A stretch of DNA of 64,000 nt, from NCBI GenBank assembly GCA_947652115.1, contig OX393564.1, positions 2,776,621 through 2,840,620 on the forward strand, in the 5' to 3' direction. The position numbers and the translations under genes are program-made. The notes beneath the pieces are model-generated. The model saw only the letters and a program-made list of their open reading frames with translations, did not search any database and was not told where the DNA came from. Every line of letters begins with the position of its first letter. Position 1 is the first letter of the stretch. The DNA comes from Blastomussa wellsi. Taxonomy: Eukaryota > Cnidaria > Anthozoa > Scleractinia > Plerogyridae. Of this stretch, positions 13,824-26,800 are shown piece after piece.

Positions 13824-14167
13824 GAGTGTCGTTAAACCAAAACCAAATTAGTTCCTTTGGCAAATCTAAAAGGAAGGACGGACCAAAACTCGAAGTAATT
13901 TAAAACGCGTAGCCGAAACAAAGCGCGGGAAAACGTGCACCCGCGAGTCACGATTGGTTTTGGTTTTACTTTTGATTGGTTGAAAAAGTGGCGCGAGATT
14001 TTTAAACCAATAACTTAGCCAATCGTCACCCGCGCAAACTTTTTCCCGCGCTTCGTGTTTACTTGATGCCTGTGCTTCTACTTTTGATTGGTTCACGTGG
14101 CCTTTAATTTGTAATTGGCTACAGTTATTACTTTGGTTTCGGTAACTGATTTGGTTTTACAGCACTC
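13824..14167. mobile_element. MITE, copy B of the 10.8-kb family
   Basis: Begins GAGTGTCGTTAAACCAAAAC and ends GGTTTTACAGCACTCG, whose complement matches the start (GAGTGYYGTNAAACCAAA). It carries GCGCGGGAAAA and TTTTGATTGGTT blocks. It aligns with 10799-11037 in end sequences and core, and a partial relative is at 57620-57705. Confidence 0.7.
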
Positions 14168-14195
14168 GATCGACTGAAAATCGCTTTCATTAATT

Positions 14196-14296
14196 ATTAT
14201 TCCACGAGGGTGCGTGCGATAGTTAAAAGGTGCATAATGCCGAGTAACGTAGGATATATCTATTTCGTATCCAACGAGCACGAGTGGAATAATTGT
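14196..14296. mobile_element. Short palindromic MITE, copy 1
   Basis: TTATTATTCCACGAGGGTGCG on the left pairs with CGAGCACGAGTGGAATAATTG on the right. A second copy with a better palindrome is at 51796-51906. Confidence 0.6.
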
Positions 14297-17200
14297 TGTA
14301 TTAAGAGCACCCACAGAATTGCAATGTTTGCGTTCCCCGGCTGTTCTCGCTGACGCGTTCACCTACCTTTTTTGTGATCCATGATATATGAGCTCGAATA
14401 CGCCCGACTAAATGCAACGATTATACCATGGTATTTAAAAAGGCTTTTTCAGTTATTTTATTTTCGTGGGTAGAGATTTACGGGGTCCGGGAATTATTAT
14501 CAGAATGTACCGTGTATTCCAAGAAAACGATGATTGGATGATTTCCCCGTTAAAGGAGTCTCTTTGGATGCAATTGCTCAATTATTTCTGAGAACTAACA
14601 GCACCAAGGACTGTAAACAGTTTGAGCTATTGAAGTTGTTGAAAGTTTCAACAAGCGCGCGTGATGGCGTCATAATAAGTCATCATGTTTTTGTATTTCG
14701 ATACATTTTTCGACCGTGAATATTAGCCAATGAGCGCGCGACAATTTCTGCTGTTAGAGAACATGATCTTTTTCGTTCTCTATAAAGTTACATAAATGTT
14801 GGTGACAAGAAGGTATGCTTCTTCGTTATAGTAAAGTATTAGTTATTGATCGGTGATCAAAGAACACTCGTCTACGACCTTGCGCATCGCGAGCTCGAGT
14901 CTCCCACAGGTTAGTTTTTAGAGCGACAAACTTGTGTATGGAAACATATGGGTTCGGCTCCTTCAGGAGGCTCACAAAATTCATAGCACTCAAGCTGTTC
15001 ATTAAAATCTACGCTTTTGACACCTTAGTCCAATGCGTATTGACTGTGTGCGTACAGCTTGTGAGCCAGTTAAGTCCTAGTTGCATGGGTAAACTGAATA
15101 TCCGAATGACTTCTTTGTGATAATCAATTATTTCTACTAGAAAAATCACGCCTCAAGTTGCCTTATATTAATGCGAACAACATTTCAAGCTACTTAGCAA
15201 CATGTACTCCGTCGTGATCAACACATGGCTGGAACGCGTGTTTAAATAAACAATCGCGTGCATGCGCAATGCCGGAGAAGCAATCAGATCCACGGTCAAT
15301 ACTTAGCGTGATTTGTGCCTCATGAGTTTTATCGCGGTTTCTTTTCTTGACTAAAAAAAATCTTGGAAAAATATCGACACTTACTTCAGATTGACTTAGC
15401 GTGACTTTTTCTGTCTCGTAAGGTTGTGAAGTTTCATTGATGTACCCGACAAAGTTTTTTCGGCGAAGGTTTCATTGACAAGTCGTTTGCTTTATTCTTG
15501 TATTCCCGAAAAGAGGTGAACCTTGCAATTATAATTTCTTCAACAGCACTGCTTCAGCAGAGATAAAAACTGCTGGCTGCTCTTTTCCTATATTCTGAAT
15601 CGACCGAAAAATTTACTTGAACAGTCAATGAATAAATGGATATTAAAACGTGCCGTGCTCAAGGCCAAGGTTAGTGAGACGTGTCGTTTGTCCGAAGGAC
15701 TGCCTCAATCTGTAATATGCTACCGCGGACCAAGTCTTCAACAATATACACCTTAGGCCTTGAATGTGCCGTCAAACTGAATTCTTTTCTTCACTCTTTC
15801 ATGAGAGCAGCTTTTAAAAGTTGCACCTCATGTATCACTTGATAGACCATCCTCATTCTTATGTTTAATATGACAACAATGCTGATATCAAAATTATTTA
15901 ACATTTTAGTTTGCTCTGTATCAGTTTTTGTTGTAAACATAAATTCCTTTGCTCGACTGATATTCAATTGTATGAGGATCTCATACAAATTGCCCTTGAA
16001 AATCCATTTCCTGAGGCTGCCTGCCAAGTTTAACCGACATTTTTTTGCATGTTTACGAGAAGACTTGGAAGTATTTCCAGGTGTGTTTCCCACGGTTATC
16101 TAGATCTTGTATAGGCGTTACTGCGAGACAAACATTTGCGAAATCATCGTGCGGCCCACGTTGCTCTCAAGTGGTTTGTTTTGCTTTTTCTTTGTTTGAT
16201 GATTCCGTTAATTTTACCTTTCTTGATGCTTGGTTACACAGCGTAACCCTTTGTTTTGAATCGGCGCCAAATTCTTTCTGAGCAAATTAGTTTGGCAAGG
16301 TTGTGACAGTAGTTTACCGACAAAGGTAGTGAACCACATGAAAAACGAGGGCCATATCGAGAAAGCAAACGTTTGCCGACTGTCGCTGCGTTTCATCTCG
16401 TAGTTTCATTTAGCGCGACCAATTTTCAGAATGATTTTAAAGTCGTAATGAAATGACTTGACCAGTGAGTGAACCACAAGGCGTGTCGTGGAGTCAGCGA
16501 GGCATTTTACATAGCGACGCTGCACACTCGGCTAATCAATCCATTTGTTTAGTTTGTGGTAAAAGTGATTTATTGAACCATCAATGATTTCGACTTAATT
16601 TCACCTGTACTTTAGGAAATTTACCTCGATGGTATTTGAAGACTGTTTAACATTGTTCAAGTTCCGTTTTAGTTTACCTCTGCAAGAAAAATATCGAACT
16701 CTCCCCAGGCTCCTTTTCCGGAAACATATCGCTCGGTCTCTTTCCATACCACAAAAGATTATTTTCGATAGACATGATAGATTTGATTTTCTGGTTCTTT
16801 CAAACTTTCAAACCCACATTTATCTACTATATTCATTATACGCAAGGAAAATTCGTTAATTTGTTTGTTATTTCAAGAGTGCAAACATGATATTCGGACG
16901 ATGTAAGCGAGGTCTGTTTCATGACTAAACTCGCCAAGTACACAATATCTAAACAATTCACAATGTAGTCGAGTCAGTACCACTTATGACGCTATAGTAA
17001 CCTCGTTGTCCTGTTAAAATCACACGAAAACAGCACTGAAAAGCTTAAATTACGCCAGCATGTAGTTTAACTCTCTGACTCAATTGGTATCTTTAATTCT
17101 ATAATAGTTCTTTCAAAATGTATTGTTGTAGGATTGTTGCTAGAGTTTTCTTTCTTTGCATATGGGCTCGCTACACGCGACTAGTTGCTATAGCAATTAT

Positions 17201-20200
17201 AAAGAAAGTAAACACAATAAAGGATCATATAAACCGACAATTTATAAAACATGTCCACCCACAATGTTTTTTTTCACACATCACTAGATATTCATTTTGT
17301 AGCAATATCTTAAAACGTACCCTTCTTTTTTTAAAAAAATCGCGTTTCAACATTGCGAAACGGCTGGCTTCAAACTTCATCCTAAAACGAATCACCCATT
17401 CTGGTTTAGCTTATAGCAGATCAACGTAAGAAAAGAAATAGAACTGAACGCTAAATTTCATTGATAGAAGTGTTAATATGCGGTTAATAATCGTAAAGAA
17501 CTTTTTGCTGCATGTCGACCAATAGGTACACATTCAATACCGTACAGTTTCCGAATGAAATTCCTTGCTAAGTTATTAAATATATTTCCGTTGTTTAAAC
17601 TGTTTCATCCCTGTATTCGTCAATAATTGGCTTCTCCAGATTCCGAAATGTTTCAGCACTCAACAAAAAAGGAACAAATTCTTTTCCCTTTCGGAAGCCA
17701 GACCACTCACTTTTTTTAAAGACCTCCAAGTTGTTCAGTATCGAATCCGCGGCACTGGAAGCCACTTAAATCTTCCAGTCGTTACAGGTCGCTTAGTACA
17801 AGTTATAGGTGGATATTTCCCTTCGAATGTTGTGTTTTGTCAGTTTATTTGCAGATTTAGCAGTTTGCATGAGTGGCTTGCCGATCTCATAGACGTTTAT
17901 TTCTAAATTTAGTATGCATAAAGAGTGCCTCATTCAAACAACGCAAATACACGGCAAACTGCGTACAAAGTAGTATTCGGTAAAGCAACCGTAGCTTTAG
18001 GTCTAAATCAAGACCGACGTCCTATATTTTGCAAAGAAAACCGAACTAAAATGCGTCATATAAACGACACGTACACTCTTCACATTACAAGTATTACTGG
18101 TTTTTTTTAAATATTTTTATGGCAGAGAAACCAAGGTCAATTCTATCGGTCAAAACCAGTTTTTATTTTTCGACGGTTGGCACAGCTTTCAGTACAAAGA
18201 CATAATATTTAATCGTATTTAATAGATCCTCAGAAACATTCAATTGCACAACACAAAAACCTGCTTTACCGTTGACAGATTTGAAAACGATTTAAATGTT
18301 TGCAATTGTTGATAGTATCTAAATATGGCAATGTGCCTCATTTAGAAACAGAACCCAGTGAAATGCGTCATGGAACTCTTCATCAGTGCAATATACCTAG
18401 TGTTTCACTGATAATGGGGTAATAAGTTAAACAAATAAATAAGTACGCGTTTATCTTTAGAAGAAACAAATATCTTTTGAGGCAAAAATATTAAAAACGA
18501 TGACGTAATTGAGCTATCACCAATGGCGTTCTGTTTATTTTAATTTTAACGATTTTATCTCGATACATAAGAACCACTCTGAGCCGTGGTTAATACGGAA
18601 AACAAGTCAAGCTCGTCAGTGTTGTTGTTTATCTCATACATTGCTGCAATAGTTGAGATTTAGGTAACTAAATTTGTTTCTGTGACAATGTTAAGAGGAT
18701 ATAAGTAAACATCCAAAATGGGGATCTTATTGTCGCCATTAGGTGTTTCTTCAACCAGAAACGTACGCAAAACGGAAGAAGATATTTGATAGAACAGTGA
18801 TCTGAAACTGAAAGCGGACGGTTATATACGTAATTTGATGGTTGGTTAGCTTCATTAAATGAAGTTTAATTGCAGATATTCGGTTAAGCAGAGCAAAATG
18901 GTGTGAAACAAATATCAAATAAAGGTTCAATGAATGGACGGCGATTAAGGACAAAAGGGAACAAGTGAATCGGAAGGATTGACAGAATAGAACAAATCTG
19001 ATGAAACTTTACGTGACAAAATAAATAAATATTCCCTCCCATGAAGTTTGAGACAAAATCGAAACACGCGAAACTGTTCAAGTTGTTTAATTTTCTCTGT
19101 TTACACGTTCAAACAACACATTCGTAGTGAGCTAAGGGCGTTTTAGCAGTCAATTATATTTTCCTCACGGCATTTTTGCACGTTTATATTCATACATCAC
19201 ACAAACCGGAAGCAACCAAACTAAAATATTTGAACAACACCACGTTGATTGTTTTGAACGCGATCAGTGTAGTTTTTGTTAGTTACACGGAAGCGAAAAC
19301 CGCAGAATCATGTACAAAGGATCTAATTAAGCCGGCCCAGGGGGTAGAGTTTTCACTCGAATCAACTCATATTAGTTACTTATCAATAAAACCTGTAATT
19401 ATGATGATGATAATGTTAATGTTAAGCTTACATGTAATTAGTCAGTTTCATCTTGGTGTGCGAAAATTAGTGAAAAGTAAATATATATATTTCTATATAA
19501 CGTGAGTGATATTGAGAAAGTTAGAAAAGAGAAACCATTTTATAGCTCATTTAAAGTTATGTCACCAGAAAGGAACTAAAAAGCAGACGGCACGAATCAT
19601 CGGATGTTCTTTAAATTACCAAACTGTGTGTTTCGCAAGTGATCAGTTTTCAGTTGCTAATGGCACGAGTTTGCTTTTAATTTTCTACAAATAGCAATAT
19701 GCACTGTTTAGGACCTATAGCAGTACCTCAACCAATTGTGACAACATGTGATCCTTCACAGGTTTTGCTGCCGCAAAGAAAGCAAGGCGGACATTATACA
19801 AAGGTTAATTTAAAACGTTCCAAACTAATACCCTCCATATAAACACAGGTAGACTTAGCTATGACCCCACTGGGAGCGTTCATTCCAAGAAACGCGAGGA
19901 ATCCTCTGGAACAGACATACTAGTACTGTTTTAATTTTGTACCAAGATCTTTTTAGAACGTCAAGCCCAAATCGACCTGGCAAAAGACAGAATACACCAA
20001 ATGAAATAGTACCTAAAGCGATCTTTTTGTTCAGTTTTAGGTTGAACTGGTAGTTACAAAATTCCTTTCAGCATATAACCAACCTCTAAGGTCTCCCAGT
20101 ACCACTATTCTGTTCGTGATTTTATGATTTAATCATGATATCGGATTTGTCCTGCGATGATTGGTTTATTGACACTGAAACACGAAAGTTGAAACGATGC

Positions 20201-22520
20201 GTCTGGAAAATTCCACAAACGCGTGAAATGTTTGCAAAAGAAGTAGTGGTCATTTCCATTGTCCAATATATCAAAGATATGTAACTAAAGCGATAATCAT
20301 ACTTTAACAGGTACGTAATTCATTTCTCGGAAACGAACACAGTTAAGCAATTGTAACTGAAATCACTTTGTAGAAATCTCAGTCACAGTTACGGCGCAAT
20401 TTTTTGAAATAATTATTTACTGATATAATTACATAGTTACATGATAATTTCACATCTCATAATTATTAATAGTTTGATGAAGTTTAGTAAACGTTGCATG
20501 ACATTTTAAATAAACTCACATTTATCGTGGAAGCAATATACAATTTTATTCCACACTTGGTATTACAGACGTGATACGTGCTAAAAGCGCGATTCAGCTT
20601 AATATCGACGTGAAAACGAGAAATGCTAAAAAGACTTCACAATATACTTTAAAGTATACACTTTGCATGTAATACCTTAAGAAGTTTTCCATAATTTGTA
20701 ACAATTAAGGGTGAAAAATTGCTAAAAATATGCTTAAACATATTGAAAAAATATAGCGGTTATCGAACAATATGTTTGCCATAAAATAACATGGGCAATT
20801 AGCTTCCCTTAAATTTTCAAAGCTTCGAGAAAATGAGATACCTAACGTCGTAATCTGTTTACGAAAGAAGCTCTTTTTCGTTTGAACGTATCCAGGAAAT
20901 TATTTCAAAGTGTGGGGAATGAAGTCAATATAAAATCAACTTTATCTTAACTCAAATTTGTCTTTAATGCCATGAGAACACTACCAAACGATATCATATT
21001 CGAACTGCTTGACCCCTAGCGAGTGTTTAGAAATCCCTCTCTGCTTCATATGCACATACAACATAATATCGCAAAGCTTTCACTGCTAAATTTAGGCTTT
21101 TATACTAGTGCTGATTACACTGCGGTTTTTAAAAATATTCCCGGGGGAGTTATTTTTGAATACTACCAAGAAAAAATAATTGAACGTATATTTTTGAGCA
21201 AAAGTCAGAAGACTTGTAATCTTAAATTTGCCACGACTTTTCATTTGAAATTAACGAGGGGGGATACATTTGCCCAGTCTTTCTCGGTAATCAGAGAAGG
21301 AGGATGCCTGAAAATGACCCTGTAATTTGACGAAAATTTGTATCCCGTTTGCCTTATTACTTCCTAATTTTTTTGCTTCCTTATTGTTAAGCCGCAACCG
21401 TGAGAAAATTTGTCAATTTTTTGAAGCGATTTTTTTCCAAAGCGCACTTATTTCATCCAAGCAAATATTTGTTTTATGCCGCCAGCAAGCCAATATCGAC
21501 AAATCCATTCTAGTTAAAAGGTTGTTAATCTTAGCACATACCCAACAATAGAAGCCAATTGGAGTTCACGTTTTGAATCCCACGGAAGATCTTGAAGGAC
21601 AATACGTATCCACGGTTTATTTAAATGCGCTTGCTAATGGTGTATTCAAAAACACGCAAATAACGGAGCGATATCGATTAGTCGCTTTGGGAGATTCAGT
21701 GATTTAAGAAGCGCTTTCTTTCATTGCTAAAGCCAAATCGTGTGATGCTGAAGAGCAATACGAATTTATAACGAGACAAAAAAAACACAAATTTTTAAAA
21801 GCCGGAAAAACGTCCTCCAAGAAAGAACACTTGGACTTTTCCCTTAATGTATTAATTTCCAACAAAGTGTTTTTTTAAGCCTTGAGTTCGCTTTACAGAC
21901 TCGATCATTATTTAAAAACAAAAATGATCATTCAGTGATTGCGTTCCGAACGACCGCTTTCCCAAATGTGCAGTAAGCATTAAAAAAGAAATTGTTGGCC
22001 AATATTTCGCTAAGCATTAATTGCTTTGTTTGTGTCAAAAGCGAAGACAGCGCTGCTGGAATTGAACGGCTCAAAAACAGGGTGGATAATCTTTGAGGTT
22101 TCTGTTCTTATAAGACCACCCCGGGGACACTTTAGTGCTTACTGTTTACGGGATTCTTCGCGGGATCGCCTGTATAACCGCAAACAAAATGGACGTTCGA
22201 TGTGCCACCCGCTACGGAAAATAACAAACATAGCCGTGTTTTGACAGGAAATTATAGAGGGGTGATGAATAACCCTTGTTAGTGTCAACCGCAAACAATG
22301 GAGGCGTGGATGTTAATTAACGTTTGTCTAAGCGAGAGAGAATTCGATTATGAGACTTGTCTAACCAACTCCCAACCTCATCGCTACGGCATCCGGCTTA
22401 CAAAGGTTTACTGATCAAAATATTTACACGAACGCGAAAAGAGTTTCCAGTGTGAGGGCGGTAATCCTTCTGCTTGGTGTCTACGTGATGATATCGCCGT
22501 CTCGCTGTGTGCAGGCGTGA

Positions 22521-22526
22521 TATAAG
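22521..22526 (+). promoter_or_regulatory. Possible TATA element for the forkhead gene
   Basis: TATAAG about 185 bp upstream of the forkhead ATG is a possible core promoter element that would leave a 5' leader of about 150 bases. The match is weak and no initiator was identified. Confidence 0.2.
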
Positions 22527-22709
22527 CTAGTTCAACTGGCCACAGATAACACAATACCAGTGCGTGTATTGATACTCGGTGAGCCAATCACTTCCCATCA
22601 TAACAATCGCGCTCTCAACTACATAAGCAAGCAACGACGAAGTGCCCGTAGAATTTCGTTAGACTTAACACTCTAAACATCATTACAGTCAAAGCTCTAC
22701 AAGCCGATC

Positions 22710-23750
22710 ATGATTTCGTCAACCGAAGCCGGCGCTTCGGCTTTTACACCCGTCGCGGTCCCGAAGTCACCAGCAAGTGAAGTTGATGGCGACAGGGATG
22801 AATTTCACTGGAGAAATCGCAGTGCAAACTTGCCTTTCCCTCGCCAGTTTTGGTCTGTTTGGGGACCGTACTCTCCAACCTTCAGCCCCGCGGCTATGGA
22901 TCACGTTTTGAAGCCTTCAAGCCCCCCACTCTGGCCAATGTGTTCCTTCGGAGGACCAGCTTACCCGTCTCTTTGGAAAGACCGCTTTCACCAGTTCAGA
23001 TTTGCGTCGTGTTCTGACGAGGAGAAGCCAAGTCAATCCTACATTGGACTCATCGCTGAGGCGATCTTAAGTTCACCCGAGGAAAAACTGATTTTGAGCG
23101 ATATCTACAACTACATCCTCACACATTATCCTTACTTCAGAAACAAGGGAACGGGCTGGAGAAACAGCATTCGTCATAACCTTTCCTTAAATGACTGCTT
23201 TGTCAAGGCTGGTCGCAGCCCCAATGGGAAAGGCCATTTCTGGGCAATCAGTTCTCTGTACTACGATGACTTCCGACGCGGAGACTTCAGGCGGAGAAGA
23301 ATACAGAAAAGATCGCACAAGAGCCGACGAACATCCAGCGAATCTAAGGAAGAGGTTGTTATCTGCAAAGCCGAGAGCAGCGAAGAGGTGGAGAAGGTTT
23401 CCGAAGATCCAGATGAGCTCAATGTCGATTGCTCGACAAATGAATGCGACGCGAGCCAAAAAAGAGAAGAAGAAGAAGAAGCTCCCACAACTAACAAACC
23501 GGAGAGTTTTTATCAAGAGAAGCGCAAGTCTTTTGATATGGCCAGCCTTCTAGCTCCTGACAGAGGAATGCCGCGAGAGGCAGGGTTACTCATGCCTTTC
23601 TATCCTCGCCCGTTTGAGCCAGGTCTTGTGTACAACTCATACGCCACGCATTCTGGCGAACATCTTTCTCCCTCGCCAGTCTTTGATCGGTTGCACGTAA
23701 CAGAGCCGACACGATTGATTTTCCCATACAATTACAGGGTTGCCTGCTAA
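22710..23750 (+). CDS. FoxQ2: Forkhead transcription factor, FoxQ2 type
   Basis: A single exon encodes 346 residues, from an ATG to a TAA. The forkhead DNA-binding domain spans about residues 104-197 (EKPSQSYIGLIAEAILSSPE, the recognition helix WRNSIRHNLSLNDCFVK, and wing sequence GHFWAI followed by RRGDFRRRR). The QSYIGLIA start, 'FRNKGTGWRNSIRHNLSLND' and the DDFxxGDFRRRR end are characteristic of FoxQ2 rather than FoxA/B/D. A C-terminal EH1-like motif (SFDMASLLA, residues 274-282) would be expected to recruit Groucho/TLE repressors, as described for other FoxQ2 proteins. An acidic Glu-rich linker lies between (about 213-257). FoxQ2 marks the aboral/anterior pole in cnidarian and bilaterian larvae; the role here is inferred from family. 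Intron absence fits many FoxQ2 genes. Cnidarians carry several FoxQ2 paralogues and I cannot tell which this is. Confidence 0.9.
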   Translation: MISSTEAGASAFTPVAVPKSPASEVDGDRDEFHWRNRSANLPFPRQFWSVWGPYSPTFSPAAMDHVLKPSSPPLWPMCSFGGPAYPSLWKDRFHQFRFASCSDEEKPSQSYIGLIAEAILSSPEEKLILSDIYNYILTHYPYFRNKGTGWRNSIRHNLSLNDCFVKAGRSPNGKGHFWAISSLYYDDFRRGDFRRRRIQKRSHKSRRTSSESKEEVVICKAESSEEVEKVSEDPDELNVDCSTNECDASQKREEEEEAPTTNKPESFYQEKRKSFDMASLLAPDRGMPREAGLLMPFYPRPFEPGLVYNSYATHSGEHLSPSPVFDRLHVTEPTRLIFPYNYRVAC

Positions 23751-23865
23751 CTTTGGAACAGGAGTTTGATGTTGCAATCCATCAAGTCATAGCTGGGTCC
23801 ACTGGAAAACGCTTTGATGGAACTGTTAGTGATTGCTACGGACCCTAACCTGTTTACTCTTAAAC

Positions 23866-23871
23866 AATAAA
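23866..23871 (+). terminator. Polyadenylation signal of the FoxQ2 gene
   Basis: A canonical AATAAA lies 116 bases after the stop codon, the first on this strand downstream. Confidence 0.5.
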
Positions 23872-26800
23872 AGAACAGTGTTTAGAGGCATTTCAAGGGA
23901 TGGACGCTTGTGAAAGAGAAATCATTATTAATCGAGAATTTATCTATTGTATCTTAGCGTTGCAAGGGAAAGATTGTAAAATATTGAATTCCAGAGTATT
24001 TGACTATGTCGAATTTAAGGAATATTTCCTGTTTTAGGGAAGTCGAATGAATTGAATTCATAACAGTTTTGTAAATAGTTTCTTTCAAAGTAGAAGGAAC
24101 TTTTACAACAAATTAACGTGGAGTACATAAAGAAATTGATATATAAATAATTACAGATTTGTTAAGTTGCTCATTCATAGCAAGAAGCTATAACTGACAC
24201 TGAACTCATTTGCAAAGCCTGAAAGAATTTCATGGGAAAAATTAGTTGTTTAATAGTGCGCAGATAAGGTCATTTGAAAGGCGAAATAATTATGATGTAA
24301 AACCATAAAGCATAGAATTCTGGTAGTGTTGATAAATTAAGTATATTTGCGCTGTTTTCTTTTAACAGCGAGTGAAGGCGAATTATTTAAGTCTGTAGTC
24401 TAGCAAACAAGAGAAATTCTAGATTTAAGACGTGTAAAACCTTGATAATCGAAGCTAGCCTCACTAACTGTCAAATAAACCTCCGTACGCCTTTAATTGC
24501 GGTTTCCTGGTTAATTTGTATCCTTTGCTGCGCATTGATCGTTGTTTAAAACAAACTTTATTGTCACTTGTGAGAATAAACTTACGTTTGACTGATGATC
24601 TAAATTCGCTTCAGTTTTGGAAAAACAGGAATACATAGAAAAACCAAACAAACTGTACAGAATCGAAAACCGTCTTTGATTTCAGAATTGATCTACATTA
24701 TTTTGCTGACAGAAATTCATCATTTGAAAACAGAGCACTCAGGGTGAAATTGGGTTGGGCTTAGTAACATATAAAACCTGAATCTGTATGGCAGAAAATC
24801 GACAGAAAATGAAACAACGAAATTTTTCTTTTATCAAAAACTATCAAAGTATTATTTGAGTTAAACCTCTTCAGAATAGAATCTCAAAAATTAACGAAAG
24901 GAAGAAGTCATTACGTCAGTATATAGCTCAAGTAGAACAATATCTTCATTGAAATATTTTTATTGTAAATACAACTAAGAAATCTATCGAACTGGTTGTT
25001 AGAATATCAAAGAATATGTCAATGTATATTTGGTATATAAGATCCATTGTAAGATATTGTTTATTAGGGGAAAAAGCAAAACATTTTAAACAGTCGTAAT
25101 TGGAAAGTTTGCCCCACGCAACGCTGCTTTTTGAAGACGTGTGCGGAAATATTGAACCTGTTCGATATTATCATTTGGGAATGAAAAGGCCCTATTTCAT
25201 TTCTAGGAGAAATTGCTTTTGTATTTGCACCCTTTTCCAGTTAGCTAGTTGTTCTTTTAATATACTAACATACTTACATCAGACAAAAGAAGAACAGAAG
25301 ACATGATTAATTTCCATCAAGAGCTTAGAATAAATTCCGGTTCATTCTCATCGTGACACGAAATTCAATGATGTCTTGAACACAAACACAAAAAGTTAGA
25401 AATCAATTTGGACAAATGTTTCTGTAAGTATAACTTTGATAAAAATAATTTTATTGAATTTGTCAGATATATAGTGACGATAGACAGTATAAAAGTCTAA
25501 GGTAAATAAATTGGTACAATGTGACCTCTGGTTACAGGGTTAAACGTTAATTATCAAAAAAAAAGGACAGCGGACAAAAACTTCTTGAAATATTCACAAT
25601 GATAGCTATCCTGTAAGCAAACCGGATGGGCGAAGCCTTTATATGGGGCGTTACTAACTCTAGGCATTAAATTTGATCAAATTTTAATTGAAAACCCATT
25701 GATGGTTTTGAACTACGTGCCACTTGAAATATTTTTATTGGTACGTTTTTTTCAAAGGGAACAAAGGCCTTTTTTAACTCCGGACAAAGGAGCCTACACT
25801 ATAATTCATTATTGAAAGCTTGTTTCGCAGTAAAGGGGGTTGATAATGTCTTTCAGAGACTTTATATGATTCACATACAGAAATTAACTAAAATTTTTAA
25901 CTCGGTGGTCTTAATTTTAAAAACGCCTGCCTAAATATTTAGATTTTTAGTTTTTACCGGCGCAACTTTTTATGAATTTCTCCGGTTATAGGTCAAGCGT
26001 GCCACGTATATTTTTTAAATCCGTCATTGTGTTTCTAAATCCCAAAGCTGCTATTTTCGCACGGGCTATATTAACATTAGAGTATTCTTTTACCTTAGAA
26101 TCATAAAAGAAGATTGTTTCAAAGTGGCAAAAGTTTGTCGTACAAGAGCGATAAATTTGATGACGCCACCACACATAACGCGGACACTGGTCACAATGAT
26201 CGAATAAACAAAATTTGTCAGCTAAAGCTTTAATCGAGGACACAGGATATGTTTCCAAACAAAGGATGTTATATTCAGTAAATTTGAAAACCGTGAAGAT
26301 TAATGTGATGTGTACGAAAAGAATCGCCTGAAAACTCCAAAAATAACAAAATTTAAAATAAAATCAGAATGGTGCACGACACTGTTTACGAAATACATAC
26401 TGGCCTTATTTGAATAGCTAAAGCCGGCTCGCATGTCTCTTTTTTGGGGGGTAATTTCGTCGGGTTGCAAAACCTCCCTCAAATTAAATCAGCAAAATCT
26501 CTCTTCTTTTTGCCAGCGATGACAAATACATAATGGCTGGAATTACAACTCAATTTTGTGGTGGTGGTGGTGGGTTGAAGACATTTTCCTTTGGCTTATC
26601 ATGGACAGTTGACGGATGCATCATGTAAAGTTCATTCTCTTAGCTGAAATCCAAAATAAGCACAGATAAAAATGTAATTTGTACCTTCGCTTTTAATCTC
26701 AACCTTTGTGACTGCCGGTATTTGTATCTGATCACATTGCTTAGACCTTCCAAGTTGTATGGAGGTTTATCATGCACAAGTACAGGTAAATCGCTAATCG

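Larger units (their letters stand above)
11697..22709. other. 11-kb intergenic region without recognised genes
   Basis: Between CAMTA and the forkhead gene no ORF gave recognisable protein similarity and no tRNA or rRNA gene was seen. Composition is AT-rich. The elements visible are the MITEs at 13824-14167 and 14196-14296 and a poly-C run at about 13294-13305. The stretch 15-22 kb looks unusually free of palindromic repeats. It could hold cis-regulatory sequence for the downstream developmental gene, but nothing in the sequence proves this. Confidence 0.6.
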
